Source of the DNA: Vibrio crassostreae
GTDB lineage: Bacteria > Pseudomonadota > Gammaproteobacteria > Enterobacterales > Vibrionaceae
Length of the DNA: 64,000 nt
Assembly: GCF_024347415.1 (NCBI RefSeq)
Contig: NZ_AP025478.1
Span: 62,001 to 126,000 of the forward strand
Direction: 5' to 3'
The stretch's first letter is position 1. Each line of letters starts with the position of its first letter. Made by a program: the position numbers and the translations under genes. The notes under the pieces are model-generated. The model ran no database searches, was not told the DNA's origin, and saw nothing but the letters and a program-made list of their open reading frames with translations. Positions 1 through 8,573 of this stretch are shown piece after piece.

Positions 1-130
1 TCCACTCCAGCATGTCAATCTCACCGATGGGGAAGATAGGGGCCACTTGGCCCAAGTTCTTTCCAGCGGCATTTGTCGTTGCCAGTCCAGCGACCAAAAG
101 AAAAAGGGGGGATTTAAGCGCTCGCCCCAA
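1..130 (-). CDS. traW: TraW-like conjugal transfer protein, N-terminal part only
   Basis: The leftmost bases encode on the minus strand a hydrophobic leader followed by a segment ending PIFPIGEIDMLEW, which resembles the start of mature TraW (an acidic-aromatic motif ending in D-M-L). TraW is a periplasmic factor for assembly of the F-type pilus. The gene runs off the left edge, so only about 43 codons are visible. The likeliest start is a TTG at 130, overlapping the end of traC by 17 bases; no ATG is available, so the start is uncertain. The position after traC fits F-like operons, where traW follows traC directly or after one or two small genes. TrhF or TrbI is less likely from the visible sequence. 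Confidence 0.5.
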   Translation of the reverse strand, partial: MGRALKSPLFLLVAGLATTNAAGKNLGQVAPIFPIGEIDMLEW

Positions 131-2663
131 TGGCTTGATTAAAGGCGTCAATGTCTTTGCCATAAAAGTGCCTGGAGGTTTGCTCAATGGCGCGCTCCAG
201 TGAGTGGCCTTGTTTATAAAGATTTTCACAATACTCAAACTCCTTAGGCTCGGTTGAGAACATGGCGCGTTTCACCGGAGAGGCGAAAAAGCGGTGATAG
301 GTGACATGGCCACCCGCTTTGATGCGCGCACTGCTGTATCCCGCTTCGGCAGACGGAGCGAAACTTTTAATGAGGCGCTGCTCAAACGGTGAGAAGGCAT
401 CCGGGTTTTGGATCAGATACTCATCAAACCCTTCCCCTTGACGAAGAATGATGTGGATATCGGAGTTGTTGTAGCAGGCTTTGGCTTCCTCGTTGCTAAA
501 GAAGTCTTCAATCCCTTGAGTCACTGTACAAAAAGCGCCGCCGAACTTACGGGCGGTGCGATAACCGGTGTTGATGAACTCCCTCGCTTGCTCGTTTGCC
601 CCAGAGAGGAGGCTCCAGGCTTCTTCAATGATGCACAGCTTTGGGGTAGAGCGAGAGCCAGCCAGGTACATCTGCTGGTTAATCGACACCATCAACGCAA
701 AAATCACGGGTCTGAGCACAGCAGGCGGAAACCCATCCAGCTCCAGCGTGGTGATTTCCACACTGGGGTCGAGCATGGAGGGCTTGTTGAACACATCTTT
801 GTACATGCCGTCGGTGCAGAACTTTTTCAGTTGCACCGCAATGTCTTTGATGCGTCGGTCGCTTTCTTCTCCAGCAACCTCAATCAAGGCGTCTCTGACA
901 TCATCCACCAAGGCTTGATTACCTTTACGCTCCCATGCCGTCACTATCGCATCGCCTAAGACGCTTTGTTGAAACGCCGTCAGTGGGACGTAGGGTGACG
1001 CGATGGTGGCAAACAACGCCGTGATATTATCGAGCGCTTCCATCATGGGGTCGACCGGTCTACCGTCATCATCCACAAACTCAAACTCAGCACTTTGCAT
1101 GGCGCCTAAATGCGTGAAGGGATTTAAGAAGATGTTGGCGTGCGTCATGTACGTCCCCCCAAGGCTGAGCGTCAATTTTTTATAGCTGGCCCCTTTATCG
1201 AGGATCCACACTTTACCACCCATGGCGTAAACCGTTTCGGCAATCTCTTGAACCAGAAAGCTTTTCCCTGCGCCTGAGCCGCCGGTCAGAGCGATATTTT
1301 GGTTATCACTGCCACAGGTGAAAGGGTTAAAGAAAGAAATTTGCTGGCGCATCGTGGGCAGCAATACGCCGCCTTTTAACTGACAAAAATCCATGATGAG
1401 AGGGAAGAGGTTCACCAGATTAGAGCTTTTTAACGTGCGAACTCGGCCGGCTTTTTTACAATCGCCCCACAACCCTTCGCTCATCATAAAAGGCAACGTT
1501 GAAAGCAGCGCTTGTGGCTGATTCATTTTCAGGGGAATGATATCAAGGCCAGCATGGCTGAATGACTCCTTCGCCGCTTGGGTGTCTTTTTTCTGGTGGG
1601 TCTTATCGGTAAACAGGGAGACCGTGAGTACCATAGACGCAATGGTAAACTCTTTAGACAACAGACCTTTTTGTAGGGCTTTTCGCTCTTTGAGCTCATC
1701 TTCCGCTGTTGGAGCCAGCAGCGCCATTTGGCTGTTCACCGTCTTGGTTAAGTCTTTTATCTTATTATCGTTATCCGCATTTTGCTTACCGGTTGGCTCA
1801 TTACGAAAGCTCAACGTGACGCGGTGAGGGCAAGTGATATTACGAGAAACGTTGCGAAGAGAAGAAAAGGCCTCAGGTAAGGCGTACAAGCGATAATCCC
1901 CAGGCAGACGAGAAAGTCCCAAATTGACCAGCCGTGTGCGCACCTCCTCCCCTTGGTCATTGGTATGACGGGTGGCGATATGGCCACGATGCGTTAACGC
2001 TTCGGTATCGGGAGAGAGGGCTTGCAGGTTCAAAGGCTCTAACGGGTTGTAGCCTTTTTCCTTTGGCCGGTCTTGTCGTTTATCAAAGTTTAAGATATCA
2101 CTCACATCGGTCAGCAACATCTCAGGCGTGACGGGCAGTAAATCAAAACCAAGCTGCGCCAGTCCTGTCTCTAGAGTCATTCGCGCATCAAGCAGCTCTT
2201 GTGGGTCTTTTTCCGTGGTGGAGACAAAAAAGAACGCGTCGTAATCGCGCAAATCAAAGCGATTGTTTTTTTGTCGGTGTAAAAAACCGTGCTGCGCGGC
2301 GTAGTGGGCGTAAATGGCGTCATCGTTAGCCAGCTTCTGGCAGATACCGCCTCGCTGACTGAGTAGAGCTTGGTTTCCTTCGAGATAGTGCGCCACTCGG
2401 TTGTGACCAAACAGCTGCACTTGATAGTCCCATTTATCCCCTGCAGGCAAATCCCCCATGAGGTGGCTTAACGACTGAATTAAATCGTCGTTAGCGCCCC
2501 CAAGGACACTGATTTTAAAGCCAAAACCGCGAGAGTGGGGATTGTCGAACACCCGCTCAATGGGATCGTAATCTCGATACGGCAGTTCATGGTGAAGGTG
2601 GTTTTGGGCTTGCTTGGCCTCTTGAAATAAGGCGGATAAGCCACAGCGTGAGGAGGAAAACAT
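114..2663 (-). CDS. traC: TraC, type IV secretion ATPase (VirB4 family)
   Basis: 849 residues, the usual length for F-type TraC. This cytoplasmic ATPase drives assembly and retraction of the conjugative pilus. A Walker A motif, GGSGAGKS, lies at about residue 460, and a Walker B-like stretch, LCIIEEAW, at about residue 674. The N-terminal half matches the TraC_F_IV layout, with an FFFVST strand. It is the seventh visible gene of a leftward operon (traA-L-E-K-B-V-C) and overlaps the next gene. It is separated from traV by about 150 bases, the only real gap in the operon; small genes such as traR or a disulfide isomerase often sit here in relatives, but none is visible. The ATG start has only a weak GGGA ribosome site. 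Confidence 0.93.
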   Translation of the reverse strand: MFSSSRCGLSALFQEAKQAQNHLHHELPYRDYDPIERVFDNPHSRGFGFKISVLGGANDDLIQSLSHLMGDLPAGDKWDYQVQLFGHNRVAHYLEGNQALLSQRGGICQKLANDDAIYAHYAAQHGFLHRQKNNRFDLRDYDAFFFVSTTEKDPQELLDARMTLETGLAQLGFDLLPVTPEMLLTDVSDILNFDKRQDRPKEKGYNPLEPLNLQALSPDTEALTHRGHIATRHTNDQGEEVRTRLVNLGLSRLPGDYRLYALPEAFSSLRNVSRNITCPHRVTLSFRNEPTGKQNADNDNKIKDLTKTVNSQMALLAPTAEDELKERKALQKGLLSKEFTIASMVLTVSLFTDKTHQKKDTQAAKESFSHAGLDIIPLKMNQPQALLSTLPFMMSEGLWGDCKKAGRVRTLKSSNLVNLFPLIMDFCQLKGGVLLPTMRQQISFFNPFTCGSDNQNIALTGGSGAGKSFLVQEIAETVYAMGGKVWILDKGASYKKLTLSLGGTYMTHANIFLNPFTHLGAMQSAEFEFVDDDGRPVDPMMEALDNITALFATIASPYVPLTAFQQSVLGDAIVTAWERKGNQALVDDVRDALIEVAGEESDRRIKDIAVQLKKFCTDGMYKDVFNKPSMLDPSVEITTLELDGFPPAVLRPVIFALMVSINQQMYLAGSRSTPKLCIIEEAWSLLSGANEQAREFINTGYRTARKFGGAFCTVTQGIEDFFSNEEAKACYNNSDIHIILRQGEGFDEYLIQNPDAFSPFEQRLIKSFAPSAEAGYSSARIKAGGHVTYHRFFASPVKRAMFSTEPKEFEYCENLYKQGHSLERAIEQTSRHFYGKDIDAFNQAIGASA

Positions 2664-2813
2664 GGGGGATCCCTTTTTCTATTTTAATGTTAGGGGGCGT
2701 GACACAATCTTGGACCGCTTGATGGATTCCCCCCTCATTGAGAGAAGGCTGAGACTGAATGTCGCGCGCCCATGATAAAAATGATGTTTAAGCTTCGTTT
2801 CTTTTTTTCCTAA
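2664..2813. repeat. Gap in tra operon carrying a 12-base IS1111-type end sequence
   Basis: The gap between traV and traC holds no gene. At 2722-2733 it contains ATGGATTCCCCC, identical to the 12-base terminal repeat seen at both ends of the IS110/IS1111-like element at 55716-56969. This could be the scar of a departed element, a preferred target, or chance. Confidence 0.35.
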
Positions 2814-3209
2814 TCAATCTTTCCAAATCGCGCGCGCAGGGCGCCCAGACCAACGGCTATCGTCTAAGACAAAGTAAACATCCATCGTATCGATGTAGTG
2901 ATTGTCTTTGTCGATGAAAGGGAAGACGGTGAGTTTTTTAACGTCTTCTTGGCTTCGCTCTGGCTCCCCCTCTCGATTGCGCCTTGGCAGTAAGGTAAAG
3001 GCGGAAGGTGGGGCGAGACGCGCTTGAGAAGAGACCGTGGCGTTACCACTGCCTCCGGTATAACCGTATAGGTTGTCTCGAACTTCGTTCATGGTGACGC
3101 AACCTGAAACGCCGCCGACCTGATCGCAACTGTATTCGCTCTCAAAGCCCGCGCTACAACCGGTCAGACCTAAGAGTATCGATAGTGAAAACAAAGCGTG
3201 CCTATTCAT
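2814..3209 (-). CDS. traV: TraV, outer-membrane lipoprotein of the conjugative core complex
   Basis: 131 residues starting with a lipoprotein signal peptide whose lipobox reads LTGC, with the modified cysteine at residue 18. The mature part has further cysteines (SCDQVGG and SGCV), as in TraV of F and related plasmids. TraV is the VirB7-like lipoprotein that anchors the TraB/TraK channel to the outer membrane. The ATG overlaps the end of traB by four bases (ATGA), indicating translational coupling. The domain order and position between traB and traC fit the F family. The length is shorter than F TraV (171 residues) but within the range of SXT and IncA/C relatives. Confidence 0.85.
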   Translation of the reverse strand: MNRHALFSLSILLGLTGCSAGFESEYSCDQVGGVSGCVTMNEVRDNLYGYTGGSGNATVSSQARLAPPSAFTLLPRRNREGEPERSQEDVKKLTVFPFIDKDNHYIDTMDVYFVLDDSRWSGRPARAIWKD

Positions 3210-4750
3210 GGTGATTCCTCACGCCCAAAGCCCACGCGGCTTAACCCTTGTTGGGTGATTTTTTGCGCTAAAGGGTTGATGGGGGCGGTTTGAGTGGTTG
3301 GTGGAAGAGAGGGGGTGTTGGTAATGACATCTAACAGTTGATTGCTGTTGGAGACTTGCTCACGCTGCTCATTCATACGCGTTTCGTATTCATCGGCCAG
3401 CAATGGATCTAATGGAAAGCCTTCCAAAAAGACAATATTGACGATGGCACCAGGATTGACTTCCACTATCGGATGATAGAGTTCGGCCAGTTTGATGTAG
3501 TAGTCCGCCAATTTGCTGCCAACGCTCTCCGTGGCGCCGCCAAGCAGATTCAAGCCAATTTTATCGCTGTTGATGCTTTGACTTGGGCCGAGCGCCGTCG
3601 GTGTCGTGGTTTGTGCCAGCGCTTTACCTGCATCCCCTACGCCTTGCAAGATCCCCGCAATGCCGGCCATTTGAACGATCTTACCGTTTTTCAAAATGGT
3701 GGTACCGCGAATACCATTGCGACCAAAGTTAAACACGGTCGCATTGACGGGGATATCGAGAATATCGCCATTGGGTTGTATGCAGCTCATTCTACTGGTG
3801 CGAGCGACGCCGCGGCTGGATGAGATCTCACCGTAGACGGCGCCGGTGATCGTGCAATCCTTCAATTTAGAGGCCTGACCGTTGGGTAAGACCCCCTGAT
3901 TGACTGTCTGAAAGACAATCGGTGAGGTATCCCCTTGTCCAGAGACGCCCCCATTAGCATCAGCGCCGCCGGTAATTACGGCGGTCACAAAGGTGCCGGT
4001 TGGCACGTAGTTATCGGTCGTGCGACGGGATTGTTTCTCCTCGACACTGGCTTGCCAGTGAAATTCAAAGCTATCAAAGGCATCACCACTAAAGGCCACA
4101 TCATCTTGCTCTTGGTACTGGAACTCATTCACCTTGGCGTTATCCATGTTGCTATTAATGGCCGGTCTTGGGGGCAGTTTGTATTGGCCAAAGGTGTCTC
4201 CCTGGTTGGTCTCGATGCCGTGTTGAGTCGAAGGATCGCCTGCCTTGAGGGTTGAGGCTAATTGCGTCTCAAGCTGCGCCTTGAGCGCGTCAACTTCATC
4301 GAGCTTTTGTTGCATCTGCTGCTCAAGCTCTGTCAGTTGCGATTTTGTATCGCGCTCATTGGCCTTTTTAATGTTCTCTAACTCAGAGGTTAAGCTTTGT
4401 CCAAAGCGACTTAATGTGCCTTCAAACCGCGCTAAGCTTTGTTCTATTTGGTTGATTTTGTCTTGTTGAAACGTCAGGGCGGACTGGTTGTCTTTGTCGG
4501 TAAAATCATCGGTGACGACAGCGCCAAATCCGACATCTTGAATGCCCTTGCTTGGCGCTTGGGGAGACAGTGTTAACCGCCAAACAACAAAAGCCAGGGC
4601 GGTCAATATCAGCAATACCGTGAGCGTAATGGTGCGATTGCGCTTTCTTGTCACGGCATTGATCGTGCCGCCGTCTTCAAAGTCCCCGTCGGTGTCTTTG
4701 AAGACGCGTTTCTTAAAACGGCCCAAGGCGTCTTTTTGTTTATCGAGCAT
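3206..4750 (-). CDS. traB: TraB, VirB10-like conjugative channel scaffold
   Basis: 514 residues. A single membrane segment lies near residues 39-62, followed by a charged coiled-coil stretch (about 90-165) and then a beta-rich C-terminal half typical of TraB/VirB10, containing a PTGTFV motif and the conserved glycine-rich core. TraB spans the periplasm and links the inner-membrane ATPases to TraK and TraV in the outer membrane. It is the longest structural component after TraC in this operon. Its start overlaps the end of traK by 11 bases and its stop overlaps traV, so the three core-complex genes are translationally coupled. Confidence 0.92.
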   Translation of the reverse strand: MLDKQKDALGRFKKRVFKDTDGDFEDGGTINAVTRKRNRTITLTVLLILTALAFVVWRLTLSPQAPSKGIQDVGFGAVVTDDFTDKDNQSALTFQQDKINQIEQSLARFEGTLSRFGQSLTSELENIKKANERDTKSQLTELEQQMQQKLDEVDALKAQLETQLASTLKAGDPSTQHGIETNQGDTFGQYKLPPRPAINSNMDNAKVNEFQYQEQDDVAFSGDAFDSFEFHWQASVEEKQSRRTTDNYVPTGTFVTAVITGGADANGGVSGQGDTSPIVFQTVNQGVLPNGQASKLKDCTITGAVYGEISSSRGVARTSRMSCIQPNGDILDIPVNATVFNFGRNGIRGTTILKNGKIVQMAGIAGILQGVGDAGKALAQTTTPTALGPSQSINSDKIGLNLLGGATESVGSKLADYYIKLAELYHPIVEVNPGAIVNIVFLEGFPLDPLLADEYETRMNEQREQVSNSNQLLDVITNTPSLPPTTQTAPINPLAQKITQQGLSRVGFGREESP

Positions 4751-5525
4751 GGGTGGCGCCTCCTCCAGTAATGAGATAGAGCGTGGTAGTTTGCCCAGGT
4801 TTTAATTGATAGGCATCGAGCGCGGCTGAGCGTGCGGAATAGCTGTAGAACTGCGCGGTGGTCAGCGCCATGTCACTGCGGCTTTGATTTTTGAGCTGAT
4901 AAACCACCCCAGAATAATGACGGCCCACGAAGACCGTTTGAGGGATGATGGCCAGTGACGCTTCATCTTTGGGTAAGGTTTTGGGGTCAACGTCGTGACG
5001 TTTAAAACCAGCAATGGGAGCGCCATCATGGACAAAACGTATCATGGCTTTGGTGAGCGCTGTCATGGCGGCGGGATAATCCGCCGCCTGCTCAATCGGG
5101 CTTTGCTGCTCTTTGTAATTTTGCGACCAAACAAACTCCGTGACCAAAGATGGTGTAGCTTTGGGGGTAATAAACAGCGCAAACAATCGCCCTTTCTCTG
5201 TCGTCAGGTGCGCGGTAAACGGTAAGGGAAGGTTAATTTTTAAGGTGATGGAGCCGGAAGCGTCTTTTTGGTTGCCCGTTGAGGTGCAAAACCCTTTCGG
5301 GCAGACGATCGAAATAATACGGTCATTGTTGACCAGTAAACGGTTCACGTTAATGGAAGAGAGTGACAAGGGGATCGTGTCGCCTTCGTCAAACTCATAG
5401 CTCACCATGGCGGCATTTTCAGCCAGGGCAAAAGAGGGGATGAAAAAGACCACCCAAAGCGCGATGGATAAAAAATAAGGGTGCCATTGCTGCGATGGGG
5501 TGAATGATTGCTCATAAAGATTCAT
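4740..5525 (-). CDS. traK: TraK, VirB9-like secretin of the conjugative core
   Basis: 261 residues from the ATG at 5525, which is preceded by a GAGG ribosome site. An upstream TTG at 5549 would add eight residues but is less likely. An N-terminal signal peptide ends near SFALAEN. The mature protein shows repeated beta-strand segments such as VNRLLVNNDRI and a C-terminal KPGQTTTLYLI stretch, typical of TraK. TraK sits in the outer membrane with TraV and TraB. It overlaps traE by 14 bases and traB by 11 bases, consistent with one transcript starting upstream of traA. Confidence 0.9.
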   Translation of the reverse strand: MNLYEQSFTPSQQWHPYFLSIALWVVFFIPSFALAENAAMVSYEFDEGDTIPLSLSSINVNRLLVNNDRIISIVCPKGFCTSTGNQKDASGSITLKINLPLPFTAHLTTEKGRLFALFITPKATPSLVTEFVWSQNYKEQQSPIEQAADYPAAMTALTKAMIRFVHDGAPIAGFKRHDVDPKTLPKDEASLAIIPQTVFVGRHYSGVVYQLKNQSRSDMALTTAQFYSYSARSAALDAYQLKPGQTTTLYLITGGGATHAR

Positions 5526-6087
5526 CGGTGTTGACCTCGACTTCTTCAATGGAGAGTAAACCTATGACGCCTTGGTCATAGCTAAAGTTGACTTGATACC
5601 ACTTCATCTCCGGATCTAGTGCGCGTTGGCCTACGTGCTTTTGGAGTTTCCCGTAGAGTTGTACTTGGAGAGTGTCGAGAGAAATTCGGACCGACTCGAC
5701 AGAAAATTGGCTGCTGATGTTATCTTTTTTAACCACCGTGGCTTCTCGAAGCAGCTTAGGTTGAACGTTGTACCAGCTTGTCTCGTCTAAATATTCAAGT
5801 AACTGACCAAACTGACGTCCAACGCTTGCCGGCGTGATGTTGAGTTTCAGGTAGAGAAGATAATCCGCCATTTGCTCAAGATAAGGATCATCGACCGCGC
5901 CATCCGAAACCGTAAAGGCTTGAGAGAGGGTGGGCGGGACTAGGGTTCGGCTTTGATGGGTAAGGGCTTGATAACTGGTGTAACCCAACACCAGGTTAGT
6001 GATAAGCATAACAAGAAAGCCTGCACTCAAAAAAAGATTGAGGAGGCTTTTGACGGCCAGCTTATCCCGTTTAACAAACGGATCCAT
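5512..6087 (-). CDS. traE: TraE, VirB5/VirB8-like pilus assembly protein
   Basis: 191 residues, close to F TraE (188). A short cytoplasmic tail is followed by one membrane segment (about residues 14-36) and a periplasmic domain with the family's pattern (LNITPASVGRQF and SQFSVESVRI). TraE is an inner-membrane protein needed for pilus biogenesis. Its position between traL and traK is the standard F order. An AAGGAGAC ribosome site precedes the ATG. Confidence 0.9.
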   Translation of the reverse strand: MDPFVKRDKLAVKSLLNLFLSAGFLVMLITNLVLGYTSYQALTHQSRTLVPPTLSQAFTVSDGAVDDPYLEQMADYLLYLKLNITPASVGRQFGQLLEYLDETSWYNVQPKLLREATVVKKDNISSQFSVESVRISLDTLQVQLYGKLQKHVGQRALDPEMKWYQVNFSYDQGVIGLLSIEEVEVNTDESL

Positions 6088-6101
6088 GATGAAGGGTCTC
6101 C

Positions 6102-6404
6102 TTAGAAAATCCAGTAACGACGACAGGCTGAGGGGGTACGCTTAAAGAGGGTGGGATGGACAAAGGAAGCCCCCCACCAATAAAGTGACAGGGTAACGAT
6201 GTTGTCACCGTATTGCGCTTTGATGTAACGTAATCCCCCAAACCAAGCCAGCGATAACGTCAGCCCTATCATTTCGTGTTTAAGCCAGAATGAGAGGCCA
6301 AAAATGCAGAGGGCAGGCACGAGTTCATCAACTCGGAACCCGAGCCAGCGACGACCTTTGTTCATGTGTTTTGGAATAGAAAAAAACTGATGAGGGTCTT
6401 CCAT
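6102..6404 (-). CDS. traL: TraL, small inner-membrane conjugation protein
   Basis: 100 residues beginning with the family's FFSIPKHMNKGRRWLGF-type motif, followed by two close hydrophobic segments. TraL is the VirB3-like partner of TraC at the inner membrane. It lies 9 bases from traA and 14 bases from traE, so it belongs to the same operon. Length matches F TraL (91 residues). Confidence 0.88.
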   Translation of the reverse strand: MEDPHQFFSIPKHMNKGRRWLGFRVDELVPALCIFGLSFWLKHEMIGLTLSLAWFGGLRYIKAQYGDNIVTLSLYWWGASFVHPTLFKRTPSACRRYWIF

Positions 6405-6413
6405 TGTGACTCC

Positions 6414-6701
6414 TTAGCCTAAGCCGACGAGTGGTGCTCCAACATTCCACAAGACTGAGCCGCCAATGAACCCGCCAACGGCCGCAAACCAGTTACGGCT
6501 CATCAGTCCAGTGACGACCGCCCCCGCAAGCCCAGTCCCCAGCATCGCGGTTTCAACCGCAGAGCCTTTGCCCGCCGAGTCTTTCATGGCTTGTTTACCT
6601 GACGCGAAGATATCGGCAGCCAGAGCGGGCTGAGTGATAAGAAGTGTCGAGACAGCAACGCCAAGCCCGACAAGGAGGGTGCGCTGGGTGCGTTTTTTCA
6701 T
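6414..6701 (-). CDS. traA: TraA, conjugative pilin precursor
   Basis: 95 residues. A long signal peptide ends at QPALA-ADIF, giving a mature pilin of about 66 residues with two hydrophobic helices separated by a short basic loop, the architecture of F-type pilins. It is the first visible gene of the tra operon. An AAGGAT ribosome site lies before the ATG, and the roughly 175 bases upstream presumably contain the operon promoter. The sequence differs from F pilin in detail, so the pilus serotype cannot be inferred. Confidence 0.85.
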   Translation of the reverse strand: MKKRTQRTLLVGLGVAVSTLLITQPALAADIFASGKQAMKDSAGKGSAVETAMLGTGLAGAVVTGLMSRNWFAAVGGFIGGSVLWNVGAPLVGLG

Positions 6702-6876
6702 AATAAATATCCTTATTGAGTGATAAATTTATCAAGTGTTTGGTCATGATGGAGTAAAAGACCTCCTTGCCTGAGAAGCTGGGAAGAAGGGTTAGGTTGT
6801 CCTAGGCAGACCGTGCAACGTGCAAATTAAACGGCGCGTAGGGAGAAAGGTTAAAATCGACAGGTATAGGCACGCA

Positions 6877-7245
6877 TCATAAAGAAAACAGAGAAGATTT
6901 CGCGTACTTCAAACCGCGATTACGACTCACATGTTGCTTCCAATTTTGAGCGCTAATGATGGTGTTCTTAAGCTTCCGATAACGTTTTTTACAAGCATTC
7001 TTTGAAGCTGGGAGAGTGAGACGGTTAACTGATTGAACTTGTTTTTGAACCGCAACAAAATGAACACCCTTCCAATAGAAAGGGAATGAAAGGTGTCCAG
7101 TAAAAGACAGTAAGGCGGCAAACGCCATGTGTTCACGCCCGACCGTTCCCAGTTCTTTGACGCTGACAAAATCCCCTTGTTCAACAAAGTGGCCTAATAC
7201 ATTCGCCGCCTCATCTGTACGACAATGTCCGTAGATAATCTGCAT
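6877..7245 (-). CDS. Small basic protein of unknown function upstream of the tra operon
   Basis: 122 residues, rich in Lys and Arg in its C-terminal half, with no membrane segment or recognised domain. The start is well supported: the ATG is preceded by AAAAAGGAGTGTGAACG, a strong ribosome site. It is transcribed in the same direction as traA and lies where F-like plasmids keep regulators or relaxosome proteins (traM, traJ, traY). That placement is the only hint of function; the sequence itself does not resemble those proteins in a way I can recognise. Confidence 0.55.
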   Translation of the reverse strand: MQIIYGHCRTDEAANVLGHFVEQGDFVSVKELGTVGREHMAFAALLSFTGHLSFPFYWKGVHFVAVQKQVQSVNRLTLPASKNACKKRYRKLKNTIISAQNWKQHVSRNRGLKYAKSSLFSL

Positions 7246-7266
7246 CGTTCACACTCCTTTTTAGGA

Positions 7267-7318
7267 CATTGTTTTGTTCTTTTAAAAAAGCAAAACAATG
7301 GGCTCTCTTTCAAGAGCC
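7267..7318. other. Pair of hairpins upstream of the 122-residue gene
   Basis: Perfect 10-base arms CATTGTTTTG and CAAAACAATG lie at 7267-7276 and 7291-7300, followed at once by GGCTCT/AGAGCC arms at 7301-7306 and 7313-7318. They could be a regulator-binding site or a terminator for rightward transcription. Confidence 0.4.
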
Positions 7319-8200
7319 GTGCTACAAACTGGCTTGAGCATTCTTGTAGTAGAATGCGCACATCCAAAGGGTGTGGTGTCTGGTATTCCCAAGTAACTCT
7401 ATTTCACCACTCAACCAGCGTGCTTAATTGAGTAGAAAAACAGCCTTGGACGTCGCCCCAGAGAGGGCTCCTGAATTTGTTAGGCATATTACGCAGGCCT
7501 GCGCCCCTCTGCGGCGCTTTTTGCAATCGTGAAGGCAGCCCACCTTCGAGGCCATCTGAAATAAGATCTCAGACGGCAATATCATTCGTTACAGCGACCA
7601 ATTGGGAAAACGTTTGAGATGATCTTCTAATCGAAGTTTCCCTTCGCGCTTTTTGGCCCGTTCTGCTCTTTTCGCCGATAGCGTTAACGTTTTATTCGCG
7701 TTTGCTGGTTTTATTCGCGTTTGCTGAAAGACTAAAAGCGATACCGACTTCCTTGTTATCAACCCTACATTCTGATTTCAAATTCATACAAAATCCTTTT
7801 CAATTAAGAAAAACCGAAACGACCGAGTTCAAACTGAAATATCGCTGAACCCTCTAATCGTTCAAAAGTGACCCAGAATTATTAAACTTATTTGCTTTTG
7901 TGATGGGTCTCTCAATCTTGCAATTTAACATAACAAATATAATACGCACCAAATTAAACTTTTGATTTTAATGGTTATTTTATTAAATTTAACGTTGCCT
8001 TTGTTTTTAATTTTAAATAATTAATCCATTAATTATTTTTATTGGGATTCTTTGATGTGCTATAAATTTTTCAAGGTTATTTGTTATCTCATTGTTATTT
8101 ATCTGCTATTTTTGGTTACGCATTATATTTGTTATGTTAAGGGAAAAATCCCAAGGCACACTTAGCGTTTGAAATATCAGGCGACGACACGCTATACTTA
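7319..8200. other. Gene-free region with inverted and tandem repeats; possible oriT
   Basis: No credible gene is present in nearly 900 bases. At 7551-7577 there is an inverted repeat (GCCATCTGA and TCAGACGGC, one mismatch), preceded by a GAAGG/CCTTC hairpin at 7531-7547. At 7689-7726 a 19-base unit containing ATTCGCGTTTGCTG is repeated exactly twice in tandem. From about 7900 the DNA becomes very AT-rich. In F-like plasmids oriT lies beside the start of the tra operon, so this is the natural place to look, but no nic sequence was recognised. Confidence 0.3.
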
Positions 8201-8218
8201 CCTGAGGTCTATAAGGTT

Positions 8219-8269
8219 AAAACACACGACATTGCTTACTCCTGTAGTGCCCAATGTCGTGTGTTTTTT
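8219..8269 (+). terminator. Long perfect hairpin followed by a T run
   Basis: Sixteen-base perfect arms (8219-8234 and 8252-8267, core ACACACGACATTG) enclose a 17-base loop and end in TTTTTT. It ends a gene-free stretch that begins with a plausible promoter around 8110-8140, so a short structured RNA of roughly 120 nt may end here. The A and T runs on both sides mean it could also work on the minus strand. Confidence 0.6.
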
Positions 8270-8319
8270 CTAGGATTTAGAGTGTGTTAGAGGTGGTACT
8301 CTGACTATATAGCACTCGC

Positions 8320-8355
8320 AAAAAAGCCGTCTCCCCAACAGTAGACGGCTTTTTT
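8320..8355 (-). ncRNA. Hairpin, possible antisense copy-control RNA of the downstream repA-like gene
   Basis: Thirteen-base perfect arms (core AAAAAAGCCGTCT) enclose a 10-base loop. Read on the minus strand the loop contains TTGGGG, which includes a YUNR (U-turn) pattern like the loops of IncFII and IncI antisense RNAs, and the stem ends in a T run. It lies about 220 bases upstream of a RepA-like gene, where CopA-type RNAs are found. It may equally be a plain bidirectional terminator. Confidence 0.35.
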
Positions 8356-8463
8356 GTGTCTAAAAAACCAGCGTTTGATTTCTTTTCTCGGTTGAGATAG
8401 GTTGAAATTTCACCGTTTGGACGACCAATCCGAACAGCTCTAAAAACTGTTGGACCTCAAAAT

Positions 8464-8547
8464 ATGACTCCTTTGACTCAGCCTTGGCGTGGGCTAAGCC
8501 CAACCAACACATTCTCAATCACACCGCTTGTTTATCCCTCGGGATGA
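8464..8547 (+). CDS. Possible 27-codon leader peptide upstream of the repA-like gene
   Basis: A 27-codon frame (MTPLTQPWRGL...) ends at a TGA that overlaps, as ATGA, the ATG of a six-codon frame (MKCCVF, 8544-8564) lying just before the repA-like start. IncFII and IncI plasmids use a similar leader (tap, repY) whose translation opens the repA ribosome site. The ribosome site is weak and the peptide is not recognised, so the case rests on layout. Confidence 0.3.
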   Translation: MTPLTQPWRGLSPTNTFSITPLVYPSG

Positions 8548-8573
8548 AGTGCTGTGTGTTTTAAACGTGGACG

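Noticed and set aside
408..959. 183-codon plus-strand frame inside traC
   Set aside because: Entirely antisense to a well-supported gene with no ribosome site or known domain.
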